This document shows, piece by piece, positions 51,951 through 62,245 of a stretch of DNA of 64,000 nucleotides; positions within the stretch are counted from its first letter, which is position 1, and each line of letters opens with the position of its first letter. Origin of the DNA: a virus; IMG/VR virus record IMGVR_UViG_3300032293_000813, positions 1 to 64,000 of that record; one strand, given 5' to 3'. The notes beneath the pieces are model-generated. The model saw only the letters and a list, made by a program, of their open reading frames with translations, had not been told where the DNA came from and ran no database searches. A program made the translations under genes and the position numbers.

Positions 51951-52920
51951 CTTTATTTTTCCAATTTTCTAAGGATGCAAACCCCCCCATATACTCTCTT
52001 AACTTATTGAATTCCAACACTTTAGAGTCATATGTTTCGATTGCAATTTCCTTCACAATTTCATCAAAATCTTCCTTAGTTTCTACCCTATATTTGTAAT
52101 CACATTCTACTCCCCAATCTTTATGAAGTATAGGAAGTTTACCATAGTTTACCGCATCAAATACTGAATACCCAAATGGTTCGTTTTTGTAAGCAGAATG
52201 AAATGTTTGCCAACTCTTATCTATAAACCATTGACGGTGAATACTCATATCAAACTCATAGAACTTACATCTCTTAAAATCGTATTGCTCTGATATGTTA
52301 TAATAATCATATTTGTGAGTGAGAACTTTTGCAGTATGCCCACTTAACCAATGTGGATTCTTTCTACTTTCAAATCGTGCAGCGTATCCAATAGTTTCCG
52401 TATCTACATCAACCAATTCTCTATTCTCCGTAAATGTATAATAATTAGGTATAGTAATACAATCCCATTCATCTAAAAGTGAAGAGTGATTTAATCCTAT
52501 CCAAATTCTATTCTTACATTTTCTTAATAGTAGATTTTGCCATCCTAAATCAATCTTTGTTGGATATAATTTAAAATCAGTTCCAGCTTCTGTTATATCT
52601 TTTGCATATGCCTGAATGAATACTGAATTCCACTTATCCTGATATTCCATAAGGTACTCTCTATGTGAATACGGTGGGTGTAGGAAGATTATTCTATCAC
52701 ATCTATCCAATGTATCCTCCACCATTTTGGGGTTCTCTAAACGGAAGATATGGGGTATAGAAATGGATGATTGAATATGTTTAGCAGGTCGTTTATTATC
52801 GATTATCAAACATACTTCTTCTTCGATGGTAGGAACTATATGTTGAATAAAATTATTTACCCATATATCCCCTCCACCGATAATTTGATTACCCGCAGAT
52901 GTCGTAACAAATACTATCAT
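51928..52920 (-). CDS. Glycosyltransferase family 4-like protein (GT-B)
   Basis: 330 residues. N-terminal Rossmann strand IVFVTTSAGNQIIGGGDIWVNNFI, with the Gly-rich loop expected for GT-B enzymes. C-terminal half TIGYAARFESRKNPHWL (the G-R..K strand), then EPFGYSVFDAVNYGKLPILHKD, matching the E-x7-E-like nucleotide-sugar site (here E-P-F-G...D-A) of GT4. It follows the S74 fibre gene by 6 nt and is separated from the accessory operon by a promoter, so it may be co-expressed with the fibre. A fibre-glycosylating role is possible but unproven. Confidence 0.7.
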   Translation of the reverse strand: MIVFVTTSAGNQIIGGGDIWVNNFIQHIVPTIEEEVCLIIDNKRPAKHIQSSISIPHIFRLENPKMVEDTLDRCDRIIFLHPPYSHREYLMEYQDKWNSVFIQAYAKDITEAGTDFKLYPTKIDLGWQNLLLRKCKNRIWIGLNHSSLLDEWDCITIPNYYTFTENRELVDVDTETIGYAARFESRKNPHWLSGHTAKVLTHKYDYYNISEQYDFKRCKFYEFDMSIHRQWFIDKSWQTFHSAYKNEPFGYSVFDAVNYGKLPILHKDWGVECDYKYRVETKEDFDEIVKEIAIETYDSKVLEFNKLREYMGGFASLENWKNKVGKVMNF

Positions 52921-52926
52921 AACTTT

Positions 52927-55900
52927 TTATATCGAACCACTAAGTTGTGCCTCTAAATAAATAACTTTATCGTTTAATTCTTGAATAGCCTTAATCATTG
53001 GTGCAATTAACTCAGTATAATTTAATCCCATATACCCTTCTTTTTGATAATTAATATCTCTTTCAACCGATTCCCAATTAGATTGTGTTTTAAATTTTTC
53101 AATCTGCTCATCTGTATATTCTAATGATGAAGTATGTATAAATGAAACATCATCTGTTCCATGTCCATATTCTGATAACGATGAACTTATTTCTTGTGCC
53201 ACAAAACCATAATGATATCTAGGTGTTTTTGATTCATTATATTTAAATTTCTTTGGTTTTAATTTATTAAGAAATTCTAATCCCAAATCACTATCCTCAA
53301 TTGAATTTTTTAATCTTTCATCCGAAATATTTAATGCATTATTCGTCCAAACAGTTCTCCATCTATTACCCGTAGTTCCTAAATCATTCGTATTACCAAC
53401 GAATGGATGCCATACACCATTACAATAACTAAATTGACCACTACCATTAGAATCAAAATAAACAGTACCTTTTAGTTTTATCTTATCCCCGACTCTGTTC
53501 ATCTTTATATAATCATTTGCACTATCTGCAATTATTATTCCTTTATCCGATATTTCAGCAAGAGATACTGCTTTATTATATGTTTTACTACCCTGTGATT
53601 CTTGAGAGATTGTATAATCTATGTATCCTGAATTTATAAATTTCATTACCTCAGTAACGGGTTTCATATAATATGTTCCAGCTGCAGGAAATGTAAATGA
53701 TTGGAATTGGCTCATCAATCCACTGTACACCGTACCCGAATCCATTGCGGTGAATGAATTAGCTGAATTTACATACATTGTTCCATAGACAGTTCCACCT
53801 GCATCGACAACATTTACATAACTATATAGGAATAAATATCCAGAAAAAGCTGGACTTGTTCCGTATTGTATATACGATGACCCCCAATTATATTTAACAG
53901 TAACAACATATGTTCCTGCTGCAGGAACCGAGAATGAAGTTGTTGTACCACTAGTCGTTACATTACCGGATGTAGTTATACCATATTCAGTAACAAGTAC
54001 TTGATTTATAGTTGCAGAAAAATTATCCGCTGATTCTGGGTCTGTAAGTGAACCAATTTTTATATTTAATTTTGTTTCACCTGTTGTATCCGCGTATTCA
54101 ATATTTGGTGCACTCGGATTTAGTGTGATTTTTCCCGTTGAAGATGAACCTATTAACTTTCCTACATTATCAACTACCCATCCACCGATACTACCTGCGG
54201 TTGCAGTTACGGTACCGGTAATGTTTGCAGTAGTTGCACTAAGTACACCTGCAGTAGATACACTAAATGGAGCCGATGCGAATGAATTATTACCTAACCA
54301 TATTCCAGTAGTATCTGCTTTAAAGATATTAGGTGCAGTTCCAATTGCAATACTACCACCGGTTATACTTGCTCCACTAACAGTTCCACCACTAACAGTT
54401 CCACCACTAATAGTACCACCTGAAATTGTTGCAACGGATGTAATGTTTCCACTAAAGTATCCAGATGATGCACTTATGATACCATTAACGCTTAAAGAAC
54501 TACCATCCCATTTTAAAAACCCACTAGCTCCAACTAATGACATCCTATAATTGCCTGAATCATTACCTAACCAAATACCCGTTGAACCATATGTTTTAGT
54601 TGTTTGCCCAACTGAAATATAAGGATACGCATTTCCACCATAAATTGTTACGTTCGATGCATTTCCCGCTGCATTAGTACCAACATTTATTGTGTTTTGT
54701 ACATAAGATTCTTCTGCAATTAAAAGACCCGTTGCTACTGCACTAAAAGAAGTAAATTCTTCCCAAGTTGCATCCCCTCCATTAGTTGGGGTTGAGGTAG
54801 CGTTAATCGTTGTTAAATCGGCTCCTCTGAAAGCGTAGAATTTTCCACTATGTTTTACCGCATCTTTTTTAGTTGCACTATTATTTAAAACAAATCCAGG
54901 TTCCGCTGCTTTCTTTGTTGCATAATCACCGATGTATAAAAGACCAGGACCCTGTCTACCATCTTTAACAGGAGTTACTTTATGAGTTCGAACTTCACTT
55001 CCCGCTACTCCTTCTGAATTTACATAGTTAACCGTTATAGTAGTTGTAGTACCTGCATCAGTTGTAGGAGTGGTAGGCGTAACGGTTCCATTATTATTGT
55101 TTGTACCACCTGTTACAGATACATAAAATGTACTATTACCATAAGGAGAACTATCATCATAGCTATAATCAGAAGATTCTTTTGCTTTAATTGTTACCAC
55201 CGCCGGAGCCGTATATCCTCCGGAAGATGATGCAACGTTTTGCCCTTCAGGTGTTATCGTTACTAATGTAGTAGGTGCCGCATTTTTAACTTTCGATAAT
55301 GATATACTATCTGTTACTACTCTAGTCGTTCCCTCACTATCTGTTATAGTAGCACTAACTGCAACGGTTGTACTATCAGTTGCCGATGCCAATGTTCTAC
55401 CATTTAATGTAATTATTCCTGTTGCAGGTGCTGTTCCGATTGTTGCTATATCGGCAGATGTTGCATTTAAAGTGGTTATTGTTTTTGTTGTAGTTGAACC
55501 ATCATATGTTTCACTCACTGTCACAACTGAATTACTAAATGCTCCAATTTGTGCACCCGTTGATTTCCCACTTACACTTTGTATTTTGTTTGTTATCTCT
55601 ATCTTTAATACTGGTGCCGCTTTTCTTGCCTTTGTTACAGATGATTTTAATGAACCAGTTCCATAAGAACCTTCACCAAATGTATAATGAACTTCATCCA
55701 ACGTTAATTGAACCGAATCACTACCGCTCACCATATTATTAAGTGTAACAGTGTTGGTTGATATCGCAGTAGTAATTGTAGTAACAGGAACTTGTGATAC
55801 GGATTTTATTCTATTAAATCTATCTGTTCCATTTTCAGTTGCAGTTACATTTAATGTTGTATATCCCGCAGTTGTATTACCACCTGCTACCGCACCAATA

Positions 55901-58764
55901 CTATTTGCGGATAATGTTTGAGATGTTGGATTAACATTCAAATCAATTGTAGGAACTGAATTTCTTTGTTTCTTAAATGTAATTGTCTTTGTTGCAGTTT
56001 CAATTACACCTAATGCATCTCTGTAGTTTATATTTACCGTTACTAAACCTTGCTCATAAGAGTTGTTTGTAAAAGCACTAATACCAACATCAATTCCATC
56101 CGCCGCTAAAGAACCCGTCGTAGTTGTAGCTAAACATCCACTTACCGCAGTTGTAATCCAAAATCTATTTGTAGTAGAAGATGCTGCTGGTACAATTGCT
56201 TCTCCACCAACATTCACCGTCACTTTTGCTTTTTGTGAAGTAAATTGTGCTGATTCCGTTACATCATTATTAGCAGTTGAAAACTGAGATGCATACAATG
56301 ATGATTTTGCTCTTAAAGTAAAATTATCATTTGATAGATTAACGGCTAATGGAGAATTAATAACAACCGGGTCAATAGTTACCGAACCCGTATATGCAAC
56401 TCCTCTTCTATCTAATTGTTGGAACACATATGTAGTAGAGTTATATCCGCTTCCTGTTACAAATTTATCAACTGGAGTAGTGCCAGCATCCAATACAAAT
56501 GTTATCGGCGATGTGTTCGAAGACCCACTTAATGAGGCGGTTATGTTTCCACCAATTTTAGATTGTGTAATAGGATATACGGATGATGATGGTAAATTTA
56601 ATCTATCAACTGATAATACTATTCTTTGATTAGATGGGTCTGGCTCTAATGTAGTTCTCTTATATGTAAATTGATTTTTATTTGCTCTTACTAAAACTTG
56701 TTTATCTTTCTCACCATCGGATTGTCTAAATATTGTAAAGTTTTTAGTAGCCGGTAATGATGATGATGTTTCAGTTAAAGTATAAACAATTCTATCTACA
56801 ATAACTGATGTTGCAGCTGGTGGGTTTGCATGTCTACTTCCTGTGAAAGATGAAAGTGTTAATACTGCACTTCCACTATAAAGATTTTCAGAATAACTTC
56901 CAAATGCACCAGGATATGGAGATAAAACCGCTGAGTATGATGCGGGTGGAATAGGAACACCACCGGTATCAAATGCCTGAGATGTAATCAACAAATCACC
57001 CAATACTCTATTCTTACTAATTGAGATATTAACTTGTTGTGAGGCGGGTATTGCAATTAAATCCGAATCAAATGAGAAATAATTTTTATCAGCATCTACT
57101 ATAATTTCTTTATCAATTAATTTTATATTTCCACTAACAAATTGTTTAGTAGCAAATACATCGATAGGAACATAGTTATTATTTATATCAAAAAATTCAA
57201 ACTTAAAATCAAATGTTTCTTGTTCCAACTGTCTATCAATTGGAATTATAAAATTAAATGAATCAGGTGAATATCCTAATTCGTTTGATGATTTTAAACT
57301 AACTGAACCAACTTGCCAATAAGCGTTTGCAGTAGAAGTAGTTGATTTAAAATTAAGAGTCCAATCATCTGTTCTGTACGGTATAAAATTAATCGAACGC
57401 TTTACTGAGTTTCTAAATTCATTAGAGCCTGTTAGATTTTCTAAACTCTGAGTTAGATAATAATTTGAAATACCACTTCCACTTCTTAAAGTAGAAGTTA
57501 GATATACACTCAAAGAATCATTAGCATTACTTGATGCGGAATCATATAAAGTGTAATATTCTAATGTGTATTCACTACCACTATACAATCTTAAATCATT
57601 TCCTAAATTTGAAGAAATGGTATTATTTTTAAATTTAACCGCTTTGTATATCTTAGAAGAATCTAATGATGTGTTTGCACTACTAGCGGTATTCCAATAT
57701 GTGTTCCAATTTGTACCATCTAAATAAGAACCGGTAAAAAATCCAACTCTTTCAATAGAGCCAGAAATTACATTTGTTAATATTTCCGCTGAATCAACTC
57801 GTGTATCCTGAATAGTAGCATAATCTAAATTACTTGCTCTACTCTTTTTAAATACTTTCAATCTTTCAACATCACCGACAAATGTAGCTAAGTTACTTAC
57901 AGAAAATCTACCGAATGAACCTAATATTGGAGATTCGGTTGGGTTGGTAAAATATTGATAATTTAATGCATATGATGCACCGGTAAAAGATTGTATAGTT
58001 CCTTCTGAGCCTGTGTAAGGAACTCTCACAACAACCGTATTTTGATTCAGATATTCTAATACATCTGCATCTTGTATCCCAGTTCCAGCTACAGAAATAG
58101 TAGTTGCGCCATCTTTAAAATCACCCCCTTCATTTTCTATATAGTATCGTATAGCTCCTCTATATCCTCTTACAAATGTTCCTTCAGATGGAGTTAAAGC
58201 ATATCCTCTTACGGTAGAAGATGATTGTGCAGTTGATACTAAAGTCTTTGCATAAAAACTCTCATCTAATTCTTCAATTTCAATTTCAGGTCTTTTGACA
58301 AACCTTACTCTCGTTTCGTTTGGAATATTTTTATTTATCTTTACATTTCTCTCCCACTTTACATTATATATACCTTCCCAATCAGCAGGGACAGGTTGCT
58401 CAAATCCATTCTCATCCACATAACTCCTAAGCTCACCTAATATAGTAATCTTACCGATACCGATTGGAGTGTCTTGATAAACATGAGCAGTTATTAATTT
58501 AGATAACCCCTCATAATATTCTGGAATACCTTCACCTGCTTGCACAAATAATGGATTACCCTCTACATCCAATACCTCTATTTTAATTTCAGTATCCCCT
58601 TTTAAATAAGGTGAACCTTCTATAAGAAACCCATTTTTACCAGAGGTGAATGTATCAGCTAATTCTGATATTCTAAAATAATTAGATGAACCTATCGTAT
58701 CATTAATAAAAACTTGAAAGTTTTGTAGGTTAAGTAAAGGTGATATTTTTTCGATTTTTGCCAT
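52927..58764 (-). CDS. Giant tail-fibre/tailspike-like protein with C-terminal S74 self-cleaving chaperone
   Basis: 1945 residues. The N-terminal 300 residues form a folded attachment domain (LQNFQVFINDTIGSSNYFRISELADTF). The middle 900 residues are Ig/Big-like beta repeats rich in Thr/Ser/Val (KITNKIQSVSG, VTKARKAAPVLKI). Residues about 1430-1480 carry GGT(I/V)S pentapeptide repeats. The end (about 1812-1945) is peptidase S74: NISDERLKNSI with the Ser/Lys pair (S1814, K1819), then KFKYNESKTPRYHYGFVAQE, VSFIHTSSLEY and a trimer helix (IKAIQELNDKVIYLEAQL). S74 domains fold trimeric fibres and then cut themselves off. Confidence 0.9.
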   Translation of the reverse strand: MAKIEKISPLLNLQNFQVFINDTIGSSNYFRISELADTFTSGKNGFLIEGSPYLKGDTEIKIEVLDVEGNPLFVQAGEGIPEYYEGLSKLITAHVYQDTPIGIGKITILGELRSYVDENGFEQPVPADWEGIYNVKWERNVKINKNIPNETRVRFVKRPEIEIEELDESFYAKTLVSTAQSSSTVRGYALTPSEGTFVRGYRGAIRYYIENEGGDFKDGATTISVAGTGIQDADVLEYLNQNTVVVRVPYTGSEGTIQSFTGASYALNYQYFTNPTESPILGSFGRFSVSNLATFVGDVERLKVFKKSRASNLDYATIQDTRVDSAEILTNVISGSIERVGFFTGSYLDGTNWNTYWNTASSANTSLDSSKIYKAVKFKNNTISSNLGNDLRLYSGSEYTLEYYTLYDSASSNANDSLSVYLTSTLRSGSGISNYYLTQSLENLTGSNEFRNSVKRSINFIPYRTDDWTLNFKSTTSTANAYWQVGSVSLKSSNELGYSPDSFNFIIPIDRQLEQETFDFKFEFFDINNNYVPIDVFATKQFVSGNIKLIDKEIIVDADKNYFSFDSDLIAIPASQQVNISISKNRVLGDLLITSQAFDTGGVPIPPASYSAVLSPYPGAFGSYSENLYSGSAVLTLSSFTGSRHANPPAATSVIVDRIVYTLTETSSSLPATKNFTIFRQSDGEKDKQVLVRANKNQFTYKRTTLEPDPSNQRIVLSVDRLNLPSSSVYPITQSKIGGNITASLSGSSNTSPITFVLDAGTTPVDKFVTGSGYNSTTYVFQQLDRRGVAYTGSVTIDPVVINSPLAVNLSNDNFTLRAKSSLYASQFSTANNDVTESAQFTSQKAKVTVNVGGEAIVPAASSTTNRFWITTAVSGCLATTTTGSLAADGIDVGISAFTNNSYEQGLVTVNINYRDALGVIETATKTITFKKQRNSVPTIDLNVNPTSQTLSANSIGAVAGGNTTAGYTTLNVTATENGTDRFNRIKSVSQVPVTTITTAISTNTVTLNNMVSGSDSVQLTLDEVHYTFGEGSYGTGSLKSSVTKARKAAPVLKIEITNKIQSVSGKSTGAQIGAFSNSVVTVSETYDGSTTTKTITTLNATSADIATIGTAPATGIITLNGRTLASATDSTTVAVSATITDSEGTTRVVTDSISLSKVKNAAPTTLVTITPEGQNVASSSGGYTAPAVVTIKAKESSDYSYDDSSPYGNSTFYVSVTGGTNNNNGTVTPTTPTTDAGTTTTITVNYVNSEGVAGSEVRTHKVTPVKDGRQGPGLLYIGDYATKKAAEPGFVLNNSATKKDAVKHSGKFYAFRGADLTTINATSTPTNGGDATWEEFTSFSAVATGLLIAEESYVQNTINVGTNAAGNASNVTIYGGNAYPYISVGQTTKTYGSTGIWLGNDSGNYRMSLVGASGFLKWDGSSLSVNGIISASSGYFSGNITSVATISGGTISGGTVSGGTVSGASITGGSIAIGTAPNIFKADTTGIWLGNNSFASAPFSVSTAGVLSATTANITGTVTATAGSIGGWVVDNVGKLIGSSSTGKITLNPSAPNIEYADTTGETKLNIKIGSLTDPESADNFSATINQVLVTEYGITTSGNVTTSGTTTSFSVPAAGTYVVTVKYNWGSSYIQYGTSPAFSGYLFLYSYVNVVDAGGTVYGTMYVNSANSFTAMDSGTVYSGLMSQFQSFTFPAAGTYYMKPVTEVMKFINSGYIDYTISQESQGSKTYNKAVSLAEISDKGIIIADSANDYIKMNRVGDKIKLKGTVYFDSNGSGQFSYCNGVWHPFVGNTNDLGTTGNRWRTVWTNNALNISDERLKNSIEDSDLGLEFLNKLKPKKFKYNESKTPRYHYGFVAQEISSSLSEYGHGTDDVSFIHTSSLEYTDEQIEKFKTQSNWESVERDINYQKEGYMGLNYTELIAPMIKAIQELNDKVIYLEAQLSGSI
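54376..54420 (-). repeat. 15-bp tandem repeat in the S74 fibre gene
   Basis: Three units of actaacagttccacc: 54376-54390 and 54391-54405 are identical, and 54406-54420 differs at two bases. They encode the G-G-T-V-S pentapeptide run. In-frame units allow length change without frameshift. Confidence 0.8.
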
Positions 58765-58805
58765 TCTGTGTAATTTCTTATAGATAAATACCGTTTTATT
58801 GTATT

Positions 58806-58817
58806 TATTTATAAATA
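58806..58817. promoter_or_regulatory. 12-bp palindrome TATTTATAAATA between divergent genes
   Basis: Perfect palindrome containing the recurrent late-type motif in both directions. It is 19 nt before the plus-strand ATG at 58837 and 41 nt before the minus-strand ATG at 58764. Candidate bidirectional promoter or operator. A second near copy (tagataaata, 58781-58790) lies closer to the fibre gene. Confidence 0.45.
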
Positions 58818-58836
58818 TACTAAAGAAATCTAAAGA

Positions 58837-59022
58837 ATGATAAAGAAATCAGAAAGATATGCAATGTTACAACTCCCAAAAGAGATTCATACTGCATTAA
58901 AAGACTATTGCGATGAGAGAGGTTATAAAATGAGTAGGTTCGTATCTAACCTAATTAAAGATAAAATACGAACCACTAATAAAGCTAGGAATGTTCTTCC
59001 TGTCGATAAAGTTAGAATTTAA
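58837..59022 (+). CDS. Ribbon-helix-helix DNA-binding protein (Arc/CopG-like)
   Basis: 61 residues, the only convincing plus-strand gene. RHH plan: strand YAMLQLP (8-14), helix KEIHTALKDYCDERG (15-29), turn, helix MSRFVSNLIKDKI (32-44), then a basic tail. Such proteins bind operators as dimers. It is divergent from the S74 fibre gene across a 72-nt gap with a palindrome, and its end overlaps the end of the nuclease gene by 11 nt (convergent). It is well placed to regulate the divergent pair or to switch classes of promoter (inference). Accepted because the fold pattern and the upstream motif agree. Confidence 0.75.
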   Translation: MIKKSERYAMLQLPKEIHTALKDYCDERGYKMSRFVSNLIKDKIRTTNKARNVLPVDKVRI

Positions 59023-62000
59023 CTGAACTGAATCCGTTATCTTTTTTAATCTCCAATAAACTATCGACCACATCCCTCATTGAATCGATGTGTGAGATTA
59101 CTATTACAAACTCAAATTGAGTTTTAAGATATGCAAATGCCATAAATAGAGATTGTAAGTTCTCACTATCCAATGTACCAAATCCTTCATCAATTACTAA
59201 GAAGTTTGGACGAGGTAAGTTGCATATATTGATTAAAGCAACTCTAATTGCTAATCCACTTACAAATTTCTCCATACCACTACACATTTCTAATGGCCAC
59301 TTTCTGTTATCCCCATAATTAATATAAGCATTGACATTCTTACCATCCATTTGTAGGTTCATACTGAAATCTACAATCTGACCTAAAATGTTATTAATCT
59401 CACCTTCAATTGCAGGAAGTGTTCTACTGATTAATTCATACGATATACCATCTCTTTTTACTGCATCTAAATAGTAATCATATAATTTGTTAGTTTCTTC
59501 TAACTTCTTAATTTGAGCAATCCTACCTTCAATTCCTTCTTTTTCTTGCTTTGCTTTAGAAACTATACTATTGATAGATAATTTTTCATCATCAACTTCT
59601 TTGATTTGTTTTTTAATACCATTGATAACCTCTTTAGTATCAGTAATATCTTTACGAAGTTGTTTATTCAATTCTATTTGCTCTTTGTTTCTATGATACT
59701 CTTCAATCTTAGAAGTTGAATCTTTTATACCATCCTCAGAATCTCTTATATCCAATTTAGTTTTAGAAATATACTCTTTGATTCTACTAACTAAAGTTTT
59801 AGAATCGTTTACCTCCTTATGCTTAGATTGATATGATTTGTATGCATCCTCAACATCATCCCATCTATCCAAAGTTTGTTGAATACCAGTAGTATCAACT
59901 AATGCCTGTTTAACTATTGCTTCCAATTCAGGTAATGCATTTTTTGCAACCATCGCATCTTTAACAAATGTATTATCACAACAATATTTACAATTTGGGT
60001 CATATTCATGTTTATCCAAATGTTTTATCTTTTCTTCAGCTAAACTTAAATATAATTTTGCATTTGAATATACTTTCTCTGCTTCAATTAGTTTTTTCTG
60101 TTCTTCTTGATAATTTGAATATACAACTTCTATATCAATACCATTATATTTAGATAGATGGGATTGTGATTCAATTAACTCCGATACTATACCTTCTGCC
60201 TGTGTTAATTGTTCTTCCATCTTCACAAGTTTACCATTATCGGTTTCTAATGAACTTGTAAAAGATTCTAATCGTTTTGTCTCAACATCTAAATCAATTG
60301 AAAGAGTAGTTTGTTGAATTTGAGATTCTAAATTAGATAACTTCCTTTCTACTTCGGTTTTATCTTGCTCAAACTCATCCTTCTTTTCAACTAACTCATT
60401 AAATACCTTTCCATTAGTGTTAACAATCTCATCTAATTCCGCCAATCTCAAAGAGAAATCATCCTTCTTAAAATTCTTTAATAGAATTGCAGCTTCTTTG
60501 TTATCTTCGTTTACAACATCAAATAACTTATCAAATACATTTACTCCTATATATTGTGCTAGAATATCTTTTCTTTCTGATTGTGATTTATCAATGAATA
60601 AAGCATTGTTACCTTGCAATGAAAGCGAAGTCATTACAAAATCTTCATAAGTACCTAAATACTTTTTGATTACATCATTTGTATTTCGTCTCTCATCTCC
60701 GTTTAAAGATTCATCTGTTCCATCAACTACTCTCCAAAAATTAACATTTACCTTAACCTTTTCTGTTTTAGTTGTATGAGCCTCTCTTTCGATAAAATAA
60801 TCTATACCATCAATCTCAAAATTAAATTTACAACTGAATGTATCTTTTTGATTATTCATAATATGAGTAGCCTTAAATGCTCTACTACACTTATCGAATA
60901 TACAAAATGAAAGTGAATCGAATAAGGATGATTTACCTTGTGTGTTTGGTGCAAATAAACCAATGATTCCTTTTGCTCTATCGAATTCTATTTTATTACC
61001 TTCACCATATGAGAACATATTACTGAATTCAAACTTCTTAGGAATCCATAGAATATTATCCGTATCTTCGTGGGTAATCTTTGTGTTAACGTTATTGTTA
61101 ATTTCAATTACTTTATTTACAGTCTCATTATCTAAAAGGAATTGCCTTTCTAAATACTCTTTAATTAATCCGTTCTGAATGTTTACATCCTTAACATTAC
61201 CCGCTAAGTTTCTGGCGTTTCTGTTTTTAGTTTTAAGAGAGTTCAATGTATCCTGTCTAGTAACGGTAATTTCAGATATATTAAACATCTTTTGTAATTC
61301 CGTTGATACTAACTTAATATCACCACCCTCTGTTTCCTGAAATCTAACTCTTAGTCGAGGTTGTTTAGGTAACTTAGTTCCTATCTCATCGTGAACCCAT
61401 TGTGGTATAACTCCATTAGTTACATCAATAGTTAAGTAACCATAATCATTATGAATATTAAACTCTTCAAAAGTTTCATTCTTTACATCCCATAATAGGT
61501 AACCATGATTCTCTAAGTATTCTCCGTGATTTTGTTGAACTATTGAACCTGCGTAAACTACAATTGGTTTACCATTTGCCTTATCTCTTTGTTGAACGAT
61601 TTGTCTTTTGTGAATATCTCCCATCAATACCATATCAAACCCATCAAACATATCGGGTGTGAAATTGTTAGATGATACCACATAACCAATATCGGTTCTA
61701 GCCGCATCTACAGGTCCATGAAAGAAACAAATCTTTTTCTTTCCTTCTACATCTTTACCCAAAGGCCAGTTTGCTTTCTTATCTAAAATTGAATAGACCG
61801 TAAAAGTTAATTCATCATTGATATGAGTTGTACCGGTATCTCTTAAGTAATATAAATTTGGATTGTTTAGGTTATCACAGATAGGAGTTAATACATCCAA
61901 TCTATCCATATTGTTTAAGTTACAATCGTGGTTTCCTGTGATTACGAATGTAGGGAAACGATTTGCACATTCATTGAAGAACCAAGTTATTTCTCTAACT

Positions 62001-62191
62001 AATTCCGGACTCATTTCCGTTTTAGCGTGTGCAATATCTCCTGCTAAATAAATAACTGCGTTCTCCTTCTTTTGTGAATCTACATCCACTAAGAATTTAT
62101 TTAGAATCTCTCTATACTCCTTATGACGTTTTAAGTTACGGATGTGTAAATCCGCTAAGTGATAGATGTAATCTACTTTTATGTTAAGCAT
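59012..62191 (-). CDS. Mre11-Rad50-type recombination nuclease as one polypeptide (T4 gp47-gp46 fusion)
   Basis: 1059 residues. Residues 1-380 are an Mre11/SbcD phosphoesterase: HLADLH (D14, H16), LAGDIAHA (D52), ITGNHDC (N87, H88), FFHGP (H158), MGDIHKRQ (H194). Residues 383-1059 are a Rad50/SbcC ATPase: Walker A-like LFAPNTQGKSS (412-422), long coiled coils with a zinc hook C734-KY-C737 at the apex, signature CSGMEKFVSGLAIR (970-983), and Walker B FLVIDEGFGTLD (997-1008). It processes double-strand ends for recombination-dependent replication, as gp46/gp47 do in T4 as two proteins. All key residues look intact. A host-type promoter lies directly upstream. Confidence 0.95.
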   Translation of the reverse strand: MLNIKVDYIYHLADLHIRNLKRHKEYREILNKFLVDVDSQKKENAVIYLAGDIAHAKTEMSPELVREITWFFNECANRFPTFVITGNHDCNLNNMDRLDVLTPICDNLNNPNLYYLRDTGTTHINDELTFTVYSILDKKANWPLGKDVEGKKKICFFHGPVDAARTDIGYVVSSNNFTPDMFDGFDMVLMGDIHKRQIVQQRDKANGKPIVVYAGSIVQQNHGEYLENHGYLLWDVKNETFEEFNIHNDYGYLTIDVTNGVIPQWVHDEIGTKLPKQPRLRVRFQETEGGDIKLVSTELQKMFNISEITVTRQDTLNSLKTKNRNARNLAGNVKDVNIQNGLIKEYLERQFLLDNETVNKVIEINNNVNTKITHEDTDNILWIPKKFEFSNMFSYGEGNKIEFDRAKGIIGLFAPNTQGKSSLFDSLSFCIFDKCSRAFKATHIMNNQKDTFSCKFNFEIDGIDYFIEREAHTTKTEKVKVNVNFWRVVDGTDESLNGDERRNTNDVIKKYLGTYEDFVMTSLSLQGNNALFIDKSQSERKDILAQYIGVNVFDKLFDVVNEDNKEAAILLKNFKKDDFSLRLAELDEIVNTNGKVFNELVEKKDEFEQDKTEVERKLSNLESQIQQTTLSIDLDVETKRLESFTSSLETDNGKLVKMEEQLTQAEGIVSELIESQSHLSKYNGIDIEVVYSNYQEEQKKLIEAEKVYSNAKLYLSLAEEKIKHLDKHEYDPNCKYCCDNTFVKDAMVAKNALPELEAIVKQALVDTTGIQQTLDRWDDVEDAYKSYQSKHKEVNDSKTLVSRIKEYISKTKLDIRDSEDGIKDSTSKIEEYHRNKEQIELNKQLRKDITDTKEVINGIKKQIKEVDDEKLSINSIVSKAKQEKEGIEGRIAQIKKLEETNKLYDYYLDAVKRDGISYELISRTLPAIEGEINNILGQIVDFSMNLQMDGKNVNAYINYGDNRKWPLEMCSGMEKFVSGLAIRVALINICNLPRPNFLVIDEGFGTLDSENLQSLFMAFAYLKTQFEFVIVISHIDSMRDVVDSLLEIKKDNGFSSVKF

Positions 62192-62213
62192 GTTTATACT
62201 ATGTGTTGTGTTA

Positions 62214-62244
62214 CAAAGATACGAAAAAAAGGTGAGAATACCAA
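62214..62244 (-). promoter_or_regulatory. Bacteroidota-type promoter before the recombination nuclease
   Basis: Minus strand TTG (plus 62242-62244), 20 nt, TATCTTTG (plus 62214-62221), 22 nt before the ATG at 62191. Spacing and -7 box are identical to the 51920 promoter. It fits early transcription by host RNA polymerase. Confidence 0.7.
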
Positions 62245-62245
62245 A

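Noticed and set aside
54361-54420. Tandem repeats as a CRISPR-like array
   Set aside because: Units are 15 bp, contiguous without spacers, and in frame in a fibre gene.
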